From Caccovivens sp964594865 (GTDB lineage Bacteria; Bacillota; Clostridia; Christensenellales; UBA1242): a DNA stretch of 33,940 nucleotides. Position 1 is the first letter of the stretch, and every line of letters begins with the position of its first letter. Where the stretch lies: contig CAZQMZ010000011.1 of NCBI GenBank assembly GCA_964594865.1, positions 1-33,940 on the forward strand, read 5' to 3'. The position numbers and the translations under genes are program-made. Positions 15,698 through 23,265 of this stretch are shown piece by piece. The notes beneath the pieces were generated by a model, which worked only from the letters and a program-made list of their open reading frames with translations, was not told where the DNA came from and made no database searches.

Positions 15698-16189
15698 TCA
15701 ATCACTGAAATTCACTTCAACATCAGTGAGAATGGAATAGTTTTTTATGACAGACAATATACTCTCTTTGGCTGTTGAAATATCTTTATTCTCGAAACTT
15801 TCGCCATATTCAACATCGCATAAATCGACATAAATGGAATAAATTTCCAATGTTTCGCCGAAGACATTTGCGTTTATATAAATTTGAACACCGCTCAAAT
15901 CGCATTCTTTGATGTCGTTCGTCAAATCTTCTGTCAAAGCGTTGAGTTTATCTATGTTGAGTTGATATAAATAATCTTCCTGCAAATCGGTCGTTCCGAA
16001 AAATTTGGAAAAATCAAAATCACTTCCAAGCAAAGAGGGAAGAGGTGAAACGATGACAAGAAGAATGGCAAAGGAAAAAATCACCCTGATATATTTGTTC
16101 ATTTGACCTTCGGGAAGAATGAGTTCTGCAAGCACAGCAAGGATGACAATTCCAGCAATCCCCAACAACCATGAAGATATTCCACTCAT
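15698..16189 (-). CDS. spoIIIAF: Stage III sporulation protein AF
   Basis: A 163-residue protein with two membrane segments at about residues 5-25 and 33-53, joined by a short loop containing LPEGQMNKYIRVIFSFAILL, the typical SpoIIIAF signature. A soluble ring-building-like domain follows. It is a component of the SpoIIIA-SpoIIQ secretion-like complex. Good SD; it follows spoIIIAE by 57 bp. Confidence 0.92.
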   Translation of the reverse strand: MSGISSWLLGIAGIVILAVLAELILPEGQMNKYIRVIFSFAILLVIVSPLPSLLGSDFDFSKFFGTTDLQEDYLYQLNIDKLNALTEDLTNDIKECDLSGVQIYINANVFGETLEIYSIYVDLCDVEYGESFENKDISTAKESILSVIKNYSILTDVEVNFSD

Positions 16190-16246
16190 ATTTTTCTCCT
16201 TTTGAAAAAGAGCCGTGAAGAAGTTTTTCGCATATTGTTCTCCTTT

Positions 16247-17548
16247 TTAAATCACCAAATTCGCCGAGCACATAATAAGCCCCGTCAGCACCAAATACAT
16301 AAACGAAACCGCCACCAAAAGTGCGACAAGAAGTGAAAGGCTTTTGGAAATGTCGCTGACAAAATTGGCGATTTTTTTGTCACCGATTGGTTCAATCACT
16401 CCTGCCATAAATTTGAGTGCCAACATGAAGATGACAATGTTGATGACCGGAGAAATGACGATTGCAAGAAGCAAGAAAAGTCCCACTCCGCCCACGGCAT
16501 TTTTTATGAGAACACTGCTTGCCATGATGATGGAAAGTCCGTCGGACATATAACTGCCGATGATTGGAATATAACTTTTGATAGCAAATTTTGCAGTGCG
16601 TATTGAAAGCCCATCCACCGCCCCTGCCATGATGCCCTGAATGCTGACAAAGCCCAAAAATATTGTGAAACAAAGCCCAATCACCCACTTGAATGTTCCT
16701 TGCAAAAAGGAAACAAATTTGTCAAGTTTGACGTGGTTGGAAAGATTGCCAATAAGCGAAAATATGATTGAAAAAATGAAGATTGGAAGAAGCAAATAAG
16801 TGATCAGCGAGGCAAAGATTTCGCTCAAAAGTGCAATTGCAGGTTGATAAATCCCCACCGAAACAGTTCCACCAACAGCGGTGAGAAGTGTGAGAAGAAT
16901 TGGAAAAATTGCGTCAAAAGTGGACTTGATGACATTCAGTGTGCTGGAAGTTGTGCTGATCAATTGAACCAATGTTGTCCCCAAGAAAATTATCACCAAA
17001 CCATATGTGACAAAATGCACAATGTTGCCGATTGATTTTCCGTCCGTCATTGGTTTTAAGTTTGAAATCATTCCACCCAAAATTGAAATGGAAATGATGC
17101 TGGCGATGATTGGGATGTAACCTTTGAGTCCATCCAAAAAGATTGACATAACGGCAGAGAAAAAACTTGACGCGGAGTCGGTGTATTCTCCAGAAATGAC
17201 CGCCGTGACCTTGTCAACAAACGAAGATGAAGAAAATAATGTTTTTGCACTTGTGGAAAGACTTGTGACAATCTCTTCCAAAGAATTGAAATCTAAATTG
17301 TCAATCTGTGAAAAAACTTCTTCTTCCAATTCTTCTTCAAGGTCGTCTGTCGTTGAACTGCTGTCAGCAAACGCAACATTTGCCACAAAACCTTGAGTTA
17401 TATCAAAACGACCATAGAAGCATGACAAAAAAATCAAAAACACCACAACAAGACTTGCAAATTTTCGCCCACGGCTCTTCTTAAGCTGAAACGCTTTGCA
17501 AATGTTCGTTTTTTTCGTGTTGAATATTGTCTTTTTAAACTTTTTCAT
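16247..17548 (-). CDS. spoIIIAE: Stage III sporulation protein AE
   Basis: SpoIIIAE is the polytopic membrane component of the SpoIIIA complex. The 433-residue protein has a long basic N-terminus and then a signal-like hydrophobic segment at about 30-45 with a possible cleavage after VAFA near 60. An acidic stretch (TTDDLEEELEEEVFSQ) follows, then at least six membrane segments, including GYIPIIASIISISILGGMIS and KSYIPIIGSYMSDGLSII, both conserved in the family. Its ATG overlaps the spoIIIAD stop by 4 bp. Confidence 0.94.
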   Translation of the reverse strand: MKKFKKTIFNTKKTNICKAFQLKKSRGRKFASLVVVFLIFLSCFYGRFDITQGFVANVAFADSSSTTDDLEEELEEEVFSQIDNLDFNSLEEIVTSLSTSAKTLFSSSSFVDKVTAVISGEYTDSASSFFSAVMSIFLDGLKGYIPIIASIISISILGGMISNLKPMTDGKSIGNIVHFVTYGLVIIFLGTTLVQLISTTSSTLNVIKSTFDAIFPILLTLLTAVGGTVSVGIYQPAIALLSEIFASLITYLLLPIFIFSIIFSLIGNLSNHVKLDKFVSFLQGTFKWVIGLCFTIFLGFVSIQGIMAGAVDGLSIRTAKFAIKSYIPIIGSYMSDGLSIIMASSVLIKNAVGGVGLFLLLAIVISPVINIVIFMLALKFMAGVIEPIGDKKIANFVSDISKSLSLLVALLVAVSFMYLVLTGLIMCSANLVI

Positions 17549-17937
17549 GTTGGCAAAAGTTCCATTATGATGTCCAAAATGCTGGTCACAATTGGAAGAG
17601 CCATGACCATGATTATGATCTTTCCGCCAAGAAGCACTTTATCAGCCAAACTTTGATTGCCGGTATCAATGCAAATGCTGGCAGTGAATTCGGTGAGATA
17701 ACCAATGCCAATGATTTTGAAAATGACAGCATACAGCGAAGCATTGATGCCAGAAGTGGTGAAAATGTCGTTGAACAAATCAAAAATTGTTGAGAGATAT
17801 GAGAGCAAATAGAAGATAATGACAATTCCACCCACAATGGAAATGATGACTGCAAAATCTGTTCGAACAGGTTTGATGATAAGACATGCCACGCAAGTGA
17901 CGAGTGCAACGCTTATGATTTTGAAAAGCACGTCCAT
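17545..17937 (-). CDS. spoIIIAD: Stage III sporulation protein AD
   Basis: A 130-residue membrane protein with hydrophobic segments near residues 5-22, 28-50, 66-85 and 103-125. The GIGYLTEFTASICIDTGNQSLA stretch is diagnostic: homologues conserve E-F-x3-IC-D-x-G. Paralogous to SpoIIIAC, it resembles small FliQ-like export subunits. A strong AGGAGG site precedes the ATG. A palindromic repeat separates it from spoIIIAC, where the two are normally almost contiguous. Confidence 0.94.
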   Translation of the reverse strand: MDVLFKIISVALVTCVACLIIKPVRTDFAVIISIVGGIVIIFYLLSYLSTIFDLFNDIFTTSGINASLYAVIFKIIGIGYLTEFTASICIDTGNQSLADKVLLGGKIIIMVMALPIVTSILDIIMELLPT

Positions 17938-17948
17938 GGCATCCTCCT

Positions 17949-18002
17949 ATATTTTGTGGTATTATGCAGAATAACACAACAGAATGTGGTGTATTATGCA
18001 AA
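17949..18002. repeat. Palindromic repeat, copy C (spoIIIAC-spoIIIAD spacer)
   Basis: Contains two half-sites in direct order (17955-17968 and 17985-18000) and an inverted partial one between them. Segment 17965-18000 can fold as a hairpin with a three-base loop (TGCAGAATAACACAACA against TGTGGTGTATTATGCA). It ends 25 nt past the spoIIIAC stop codon and 11 bp before the spoIIIAD ATG, inside the operon. Confidence 0.8.
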
Positions 18003-18026
18003 CTTTTAACTAAAAACAAACATTTT

Positions 18027-18239
18027 CTAAACAAATGGAAGAAGAGCAAAGTTGAACATATCTTTGATTGAAGTGAAAAGGTCGCTTATCATTCCAAGAA
18101 CCATAAAAAGCACAATGATGACCCCGGCAAGAGTTGCCAAAGTTGCAATATCTTCTTTTCCGCTGTTTTTGAGAATTTGACTGACAACCACTGTCAAAAT
18201 TCCGATCGCAGCTATTTTGAAAATGATATCAATATCCAT
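18027..18239 (-). CDS. spoIIIAC: Stage III sporulation protein AC
   Basis: A 70-residue protein with two membrane helices (about 4-24 and 32-55), MDIDIIFKIAAIGILTVVVS at the start and KNSGKEDIATLATLAGVIIV in the loop and second helix. Length and spacing match SpoIIIAC. It lies 12 bp after spoIIIAB with AAGGA before the ATG. Confidence 0.94.
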   Translation of the reverse strand: MDIDIIFKIAAIGILTVVVSQILKNSGKEDIATLATLAGVIIVLFMVLGMISDLFTSIKDMFNFALLPFV

Positions 18240-18251
18240 GCTTTTATCCTT

Positions 18252-18746
18252 TTAAATGAGAATGATGGCGCAAAAAAGTCCGGCAACAATTCCAAGTTTG
18301 ATTGACAGCGAGCCATATTTCTTTTGTTCGGCATCACATTGTTCTTTCTTTTCTTTGAAGCGACCAATAAAATTTTGAATTTCCTTGGTTTGATTTTCAA
18401 CGTCACTTCTCCCCAATGTTTTGAGAAAGAGTAAGACAAAATCTTTCTCTTCCACTTTCAAACAATCAGTCTTTTTGAAAATCTGCTCGTTTGTCAATTC
18501 ACATTTCTTGTCCAGATAGTCAATGAAACGTTCATCAATTCCAAGCAAATATTTTTTGTTTGTAGCGTCAAAATTTTCCAAAAGAACTTTAAGACGCTCT
18601 CGTGAAAAATTGATTTCGAGCGAAAGTTTTTCCGCCAAAATTATGATTGAGTTGAAGAAACGTTTTCTTTTCATATATTTGGCTGAGAAAAAATAACCAG
18701 TCGCACAGCATATACAAAAAAGTATGATGATAAAAACATATTTCAT
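18252..18746 (-). CDS. spoIIIAB: Stage III sporulation protein AB
   Basis: A 164-residue protein with an N-terminal membrane segment (about 3-18) and a C-terminal one (about 147-163), between which lies a helical domain resembling the GspF-like fold proposed for SpoIIIAB. The terminal KLGIVAGLFCAIILI is typical. Identity rests partly on position between spoIIIAA and spoIIIAC. GGGAG precedes the ATG. The 107-bp gap to spoIIIAA is larger than usual. Confidence 0.88.
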   Translation of the reverse strand: MKYVFIIILFCICCATGYFFSAKYMKRKRFFNSIIILAEKLSLEINFSRERLKVLLENFDATNKKYLLGIDERFIDYLDKKCELTNEQIFKKTDCLKVEEKDFVLLFLKTLGRSDVENQTKEIQNFIGRFKEKKEQCDAEQKKYGSLSIKLGIVAGLFCAIILI

Positions 18747-18853
18747 ATCTATCTCCCTATTTTAACTAAATTTTTTGTCCTCAACATAAATTACGCCCAA
18801 TCAGAATTTCGTTTGCCTCAACATTTGAACATTCTGTTCTCATAAGCATTGCA

Positions 18854-19756
18854 TCATCTTAAATTATAAATTCTGGCAAGGTTTTCGTTGTAAATCCCCT
18901 CAAATGTGCCCGGACCATTTCGCTTTGAAAGCAAGACAAATCGCTTGAAAACTTTTTCTTTGATCACTCTTTGAAAGAGTGGCTTCTTGCAAAAGGTTTC
19001 CATGCTATCTGCATGCGTGGACGCCAAAAGTTTAACTCCACACGATGTTGCATACATGATTGCCTCGATGTCCTCTTCCTGCCCAACTTCATCCGTGACG
19101 ATGATGTCTGGTGCAAGCGCGCGTATTCCATTTTCAAAACCCACTTTCTTGCTGGCAAAAGCAATGCGATCGGTATATTTTGAATTGATTCCACAGTCAA
19201 GCTCTCCGCGTTCGTCCAAAAGCAAAACATTGAAGGTCAAATTTCGCTCCGAAAGTTGATAGACAAAATCGCGCAAAAAAGTTGTCTTCCCGCAAGCAGG
19301 CGGACTTATGACAAGTGTGTTTTCCACTCCGTTTTCGCCAACGATGTATGGATATGCCGTCAAAGAACAGTTTTTCACAACGTGCGGAACTCGAATGTTG
19401 CAACTAAGAAAATTGGTCATTGTTTTGATGTGTCCATTCTCTTCAATCAAATTTCCGCCAATGCCAATTCGAACAGCTTCGTCCGTGATGATAAACCCCT
19501 TTTTGATTTGTTCATTGACAGAATAGATGGAACATTCACTTGCGCGAAAGATGACGTCTTCAATGATTATCTTGCTGGCATAAAGAGCCCCAGCAACATT
19601 GCTTGTCACGCCGTTTTCGGAGAGATAGAAGTTTCTTCCGCTCACATTGACAATCACAGGTTTGTCCGCACGCAGTCGAATTTCATTCACCGCTTTAAGA
19701 TTCACTTTTTGCGTTAATACCTTCAAAAAATTGTCAGGCAAAATTTTTTCCAGCAT
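18854..19756 (-). CDS. spoIIIAA: Stage III sporulation protein AA, ATPase
   Basis: SpoIIIAA is the cytoplasmic secretion-type ATPase of the SpoIIIA complex in the mother cell. From the ATG at 19756, which has AAGGAG before it, the protein has 300 residues; 24 further open codons upstream have no site. Walker A is SPPACGKT at about 151-158 (the first P-loop Gly is Ser), followed by LLLDERGELDC near 178-188 and IIVTDEVGQEED near 218-229. The N-terminal part has VNEIRLRADKPV and GYLT-like strands typical of the family. It opens the operon. Confidence 0.95.
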   Translation of the reverse strand: MLEKILPDNFLKVLTQKVNLKAVNEIRLRADKPVIVNVSGRNFYLSENGVTSNVAGALYASKIIIEDVIFRASECSIYSVNEQIKKGFIITDEAVRIGIGGNLIEENGHIKTMTNFLSCNIRVPHVVKNCSLTAYPYIVGENGVENTLVISPPACGKTTFLRDFVYQLSERNLTFNVLLLDERGELDCGINSKYTDRIAFASKKVGFENGIRALAPDIIVTDEVGQEEDIEAIMYATSCGVKLLASTHADSMETFCKKPLFQRVIKEKVFKRFVLLSKRNGPGTFEGIYNENLARIYNLR

Positions 19757-19773
19757 CTTTTTCTCCTTAAAGC

Positions 19774-19781
19774 AATGTATG
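19774..19781 (-). promoter_or_regulatory. Possible sigma-E -10 element of the spoIIIA operon
   Basis: Minus strand CATACATT matches the sigma-E -10 consensus (CATACANT) and lies 17 bp before the spoIIIAA ATG. spoIIIA is a sigma-E operon in Bacillus. No good sigma-E -35 is seen at the usual distance, and the implied leader would start within the SD region, so this is tentative. Confidence 0.35.
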
Positions 19782-19797
19782 AGAGATCTTTCATTTA

Positions 19798-19836
19798 GAC
19801 AATAAAAGAAAATGGCAATTCCTGCCATTTTTTGTC
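19798..19836. terminator. Hairpin with A/T flanks between SRP RNA gene and spoIIIA
   Basis: AATGGCA / TGCCATT stem around a 5-base loop, with A-rich left and T-rich right flanks that extend the pairing out to GACAA...TTGTC. It looks like a bidirectional intrinsic terminator, but no upstream gene reads into it in either direction, so it may insulate the divergent ffs and spoIIIA transcription units. Confidence 0.5.
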
Positions 19837-19884
19837 TAACATTTATGACGACCGCTATACGGAATGTTTTTTTCTTTCAAACAC

Positions 19885-19913
19885 TTGACTTTTGACGATG
19901 TTGAAGATATAAT
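19885..19913 (+). promoter_or_regulatory. Promoter of SRP RNA gene
   Basis: TTGACT (19885-19890), 17-bp spacer, TATAAT (19908-19913). The expected start, near 19920, coincides with the first base of the terminal helix of the SRP RNA. Confidence 0.85.
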
Positions 19914-19919
19914 GATTAT

Positions 19920-20188
19920 ACTGGGCTAGATGGGGAGTTGGCGGTGCCCTGTAACCTGCAATCCGCCACAGCAGGATTGACCAGTTGTTTGCGGTGTGGT
20001 TTGGTCGAATATGTGCATAAATTTTTGATGATGAAATCAAGGTCTTGTGCAATTGACTCCTTCGAACCGTGTCAGATCCTGACGGAAGCATCACTAAGAA
20101 GATCTGTTGATGTGACATGAGGTAGCTTTGATGGAGTTGAAAGTTTGTGAGGCAGTCGGTTAGATCACAACAAGGCAACCGCCCAGTT
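19920..20188 (+). ncRNA. ffs: Signal recognition particle RNA, long Bacillus type
   Basis: About 268 nt, the size of the Bacillus scRNA that includes an Alu domain. The 5' end has the conserved GGGCTAGATGGGGAGTTGGC and GGTGCCCTGTAACC blocks. The S-domain helix 8 region carries GTGTCAGATCCTGACGGAAG followed by CATCACTAAG, which contains the conserved Ffh-binding asymmetric loop and GGAA tetraloop. ACTGGGC at the 5' end pairs with GCCCAGT at 20181-20187. With Ffh this RNA targets nascent membrane and secreted proteins to FtsY and SecYEG. It is expressed from its own promoter and ends at a strong terminator. Ends are estimated to within a few bases. Confidence 0.95.
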
Positions 20189-20191
20189 ATG

Positions 20192-20221
20192 AAAAAAGCG
20201 AGGCAAACACCTCGCTTTTTT
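20192..20221. terminator. Bidirectional terminator between ffs and the YtxH-like gene
   Basis: GCGAGG (20198-20203), loop CAAACA, CCTCGC (20210-20215), flanked by six A residues on the left and six T residues on the right. It therefore works on both strands: it ends the SRP RNA on plus and the gap operon, whose last stop codon is at 20230, on minus. Confidence 0.92.
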
Positions 20222-20229
20222 GTTATAAA

Positions 20230-20406
20230 TTATTTTGCAGTTTGTTTTTTTTGAGTTTTGACAGATTCTTTCAAGTTTTCAACTTCTTTTTTGACTGCTT
20301 TCTCACCCTTATTGACAAGTTTTTTGGCATCTTCGCAGTGTTTATAAAGAAGTGCGCCTGTCACAAGCCCTGCACCAAAACCGACCACCATCCAAATTTC
20401 TTTCAT
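20230..20406 (-). CDS. YtxH-like small membrane-anchored protein
   Basis: A 58-residue protein with an N-terminal hydrophobic segment MKEIWMVVGFGAGLVTGALLY (small-residue rich) and a Lys/Glu-rich helical tail (AKKLVNKGEKAVKKEVENLK). This layout matches YtxH/YtxG-type general-stress proteins, but short sequences of this kind are not diagnostic. The ATG at 20406 has an excellent GGGAGG site; 16 more codons are open upstream without one. Last gene before the terminator. Confidence 0.65.
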   Translation of the reverse strand: MKEIWMVVGFGAGLVTGALLYKHCEDAKKLVNKGEKAVKKEVENLKESVKTQKKQTAK

Positions 20407-20454
20407 TTTGCCCTCCCTATGCTTAGGTTGCGCAAAATGTCGAAATTTATTCAA

Positions 20455-21405
20455 TCAATATTTAAACTTGTCAAGCATGTTGATGATTTTTCCAAATTCC
20501 ACCTGAGATCCAGCATCCAAAATCATTCTTTCTTCAAAGATGGTTTTGGATGAATCGCAAATTGAAACAAAGGATTTTGGATTTGCAAGACGGATATAGT
20601 TTGCCACATTGATGAACGATTTATATATGTCATCCTTGATAAACAACAAGTTTGGACAGTTCCAAAGCAAACTTTCCATCAAGATTTGGTTTGGAATTCT
20701 GTTGTAATTTTTTGAATAAAGCGCATTGAAAATTCTCATCAAATTGACGAATGTTTTTCCACAGACATCAAATTTGTAGTTCAAATTTTCATAACGTTTG
20801 CCAAAATTCAGCGGAATGAATTTGTTTTTCAGTTCATTAAACATTTTGAAAGTGTTGTCTGCGGAATTGTATGTGCAAATATAGATTTTGATTTTGACAT
20901 TTGTGCCAAAATCATTTTTTCCAACCACGGCAATATATCTTTGATGTTCATAGATGATTGTTGTGTCGGAAAGATAGTTCGCCATCACCCTCACAACATC
21001 GTGACGGAAATCGCTCAACTTATATTTTTCAATGGTTTCAATTGATGGAGCGCTTTCACTCTTTTGCTTTTTATATTTCTTCTTGCCAAGTCTCCAAGCC
21101 GCCTTAAATTCTCGCCAAGCAAACTTCCAAAAATTTTTTCTTGTCTTGGAATTGAACTCAATTTGCGGATTTTCAATACCCAAAAAATAGTCATACGTTG
21201 AAAGTTGTGAAATTGCGCCAAGATAGATTTCATTGACAGGCAACAAAGTGCATTTGTCTGCACGAACAAATGCTGACATTTCGGAAATGTCAGCGACAAC
21301 ACGTGAAAGGAGATTATAAACAGTGTCGTTCACGCGGTCAAAAAACTTTGTATTCCCACTTTCACTCAAACTCTCAATCAACTCTCGATTTAATTGATTT
21401 TTCAT
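20455..21405 (-). CDS. Unrecognised 316-residue protein, faint nucleotidyltransferase resemblance
   Basis: I cannot name this protein. It is soluble, with a basic patch at about residues 99-120 (WREFKAAWRLGKKKYKKQK). The C-terminal half follows the layout of the helical core of OAS1/PAP-type nucleotidyltransferases: a strand pair VKIKIYICTY, a segment KFIPLNFGKRYENLNYKFD, then LMRIFNALYSKNYNRIPNQI and LMESLLWNCPNLLF. An N-terminal GAISQLSTYDYFLG might be a remnant of the GS-x-DxD active-site motif, but the second Asp is not there. Any such relationship is speculative, and it would probably be inactive. It follows gap by 32 bp, inside the same operon, with a weak AAGG site. Confidence 0.5.
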   Translation of the reverse strand: MKNQLNRELIESLSESGNTKFFDRVNDTVYNLLSRVVADISEMSAFVRADKCTLLPVNEIYLGAISQLSTYDYFLGIENPQIEFNSKTRKNFWKFAWREFKAAWRLGKKKYKKQKSESAPSIETIEKYKLSDFRHDVVRVMANYLSDTTIIYEHQRYIAVVGKNDFGTNVKIKIYICTYNSADNTFKMFNELKNKFIPLNFGKRYENLNYKFDVCGKTFVNLMRIFNALYSKNYNRIPNQILMESLLWNCPNLLFIKDDIYKSFINVANYIRLANPKSFVSICDSSKTIFEERMILDAGSQVEFGKIINMLDKFKY

Positions 21406-21437
21406 CCGCTTTTCCTTTTCATCAAAATTTGTTTAAA

Positions 21438-22439
21438 TCACTTCATGATATAGACACAAAGGTCAACCAATTTGTTTGAATAGCCCCATTCGTTGTCATA
21501 CCAAGCCACAAGTTTGACAAAGGTTGGAGAAATCATAATTCCAGCGGTGGTATCAAAAATGCACGTTCTGCTGTCACCGATGAAATCGCTGGACACAACA
21601 GGTTCGTCAGTCACACCAACAATGCCCGCCATATTCCCTTTGCTTGCCTTTTTCACAACTTCAACAATTTTTTCATATGTGGTTGGCTTTTTCAAACGGC
21701 AAGTCAAATCAACCACCGACACATTGAGTGTTGGCACACGATAACTCATGCCGGTCAACTTGCCTTTGAGTTCTGGAATAACTTCGCCCACTGCTTTTGC
21801 CGCACCCGTTGATGAAGGAATGATGTTGTATGACGCCGCTCTTCCGCCACGCCAATCTTTTTTGCTTGGGCCATCGACGGTCAGTTGAGTGGCAGTCACA
21901 GAATGCACAGTGCTCATCAAGCCTTCCTCAATTCCAAAGGCATCGTTGATGATTTTGGCAAGTGGTGCAAGACAATTGGTTGTGCAAGACGCGTTTGAAA
22001 CAATGTCCATGCTTTTGTCATAAGTTTCATTATTGACACCCATAACAAACATTGGCATATTTTTCCCTGGTGCAGAGACAACAACTTTTTTTGCGCCAGC
22101 ATCCAAGTGTCCTTTTGCGCCGTCATATGCTGTGAACTTGCCGGTACATTCCACAACAACATCAACGCCATCCGTTTTCCAAGGAATGAGTGCTGGTTCC
22201 TTTTCTTCATAAAAAGAAATTTTGTTTTTTCCAACAATCAATTTGCCGTCTTTAACCTTGACCGGAACATCAAATTGTCCATGAATGGTATCGTGTTCCA
22301 AAAGATATTTGGAATATTCCACCGTCAAAAATGGGTCATTTATTGCCACCACTTCCACATCATCTCTTTTTGATGCAATTCGAAGAGCCAGTCTTCCAAT
22401 TCTTCCAAAACCATTGATTCCAAGTTTAATTTTTTTCAT
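21438..22439 (-). CDS. gap: Glyceraldehyde-3-phosphate dehydrogenase, NAD-type
   Basis: Glycolytic enzyme that oxidises and phosphorylates glyceraldehyde-3-phosphate to 1,3-bisphosphoglycerate. The 333-residue protein has the Rossmann motif GINGFGRIGRLALR at the start, Asp at residue 35 (AINDPF) favouring NAD, the catalytic SNASCTTNC with Cys152, and His179 in STVHSVTATQ. WRGGRAASYNIIPSSTGAAKAV and WYDNEWGYSNKLVDL complete the family pattern. Good GGAG site. It is the only central-metabolism dehydrogenase in an operon that otherwise carries rpiB and genes of unknown role. Confidence 0.98.
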   Translation of the reverse strand: MKKIKLGINGFGRIGRLALRIASKRDDVEVVAINDPFLTVEYSKYLLEHDTIHGQFDVPVKVKDGKLIVGKNKISFYEEKEPALIPWKTDGVDVVVECTGKFTAYDGAKGHLDAGAKKVVVSAPGKNMPMFVMGVNNETYDKSMDIVSNASCTTNCLAPLAKIINDAFGIEEGLMSTVHSVTATQLTVDGPSKKDWRGGRAASYNIIPSSTGAAKAVGEVIPELKGKLTGMSYRVPTLNVSVVDLTCRLKKPTTYEKIVEVVKKASKGNMAGIVGVTDEPVVSSDFIGDSRTCIFDTTAGIMISPTFVKLVAWYDNEWGYSNKLVDLCVYIMK

Positions 22440-22488
22440 ATTATTCTCCTTTTTTATTTAATTTTCTAGATTTGACTTAAATTGAGTT

Positions 22489-23265
22489 TCACGATGTTCC
22501 ACCTGTCAGCTCTTCCGCTCTTCCATATCGCAAATCGCCAACAGTTATTGCCCGCATAAAGTTGATAAGTGCAACCAACCAAAACATTATTGCCACAATA
22601 ATCCAGAAAATAACGAGCAAGATTGTCAGAGACCAAACTTCTGTGAAGATGCAAACCAAAGTTCCGCCGGCAATGCTTCCTAATAAAACAAGAGTCCATA
22701 ACAGAAAGATTGAAATAGTTTTCCAGTGACTGTATTGTTTTTTGACTTGTTTTGATTCTGTTTCAAACTCTTGAATATCCAGCCCGACATATCTGTTCAC
22801 TCGCGTTGCCATTGACAGATTTGCACAAACAGAAACGAGTTCAAACATACTTTCGCCATAGCAAATTGCCGAAATGTCTTCAAAAAAATTAAAAGCAAAA
22901 AACTTTCGCACAATCATACTTCCAAAATTTTTTATCGCCGTGACAAATTTGTTGTGTTTGGCTTTGAGTGTGGCAATGTCACCTGAAGAAGATGTGAGCT
23001 TTGTCCATTCGTCTTCCGTGAGAACACGACGAAGAATCAAAACTTTTCCTTTTTTCATCTTGCAAGTGTGAAGAGAATTGATGATTTCTTCTTTGTTTGC
23101 CTTGTCGCCATATATATGCAACTCAACATCTTTTGATTTGGAGAAATTTTTTGCCAAACTCTCATGCACTCCAACAAAAAACTTCACACCTGTCTTTTTT
23201 GTGTTTTGGATGAAATTCGAGAATTTTTCCGCATCTTCCACAACGGGAACAATCACATTTATCAT
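22489..23265 (-). CDS. Membrane protein, possible short GT2-type glycosyltransferase
   Basis: A 258-residue protein, not firmly recognised. Residues 1-175 look like an alpha/beta domain (opening MINVIVPVVEDAEKFSNFI, then KGKVLILRRVL). Two membrane helices follow at about 183-208 and 212-238 and then a short tail. The NFGSMIVRKFFAFNFFEDIS segment followed by YGESMFEL, together with the paired C-terminal helices, recalls polyprenyl-phosphate glycosyltransferases of the DPM1/YkcC kind. I see no DxD nucleotide-sugar motif, so the protein may be degenerate or something else. Its ATG overlaps the rpiB stop codon as ATGA and has GGAG before it. Confidence 0.5.
   Translation of the reverse strand: MINVIVPVVEDAEKFSNFIQNTKKTGVKFFVGVHESLAKNFSKSKDVELHIYGDKANKEEIINSLHTCKMKKGKVLILRRVLTEDEWTKLTSSSGDIATLKAKHNKFVTAIKNFGSMIVRKFFAFNFFEDISAICYGESMFELVSVCANLSMATRVNRYVGLDIQEFETESKQVKKQYSHWKTISIFLLWTLVLLGSIAGGTLVCIFTEVWSLTILLVIFWIIVAIMFWLVALINFMRAITVGDLRYGRAEELTGGTS

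Noticed and set aside
18781..18849. 22-codon minus-strand frame between spoIIIAA and spoIIIAB (starts MLMRTECSNV)
   Set aside because: No ribosome site and no resemblance to a sporulation protein; the 107-bp gap shows nothing else clear.
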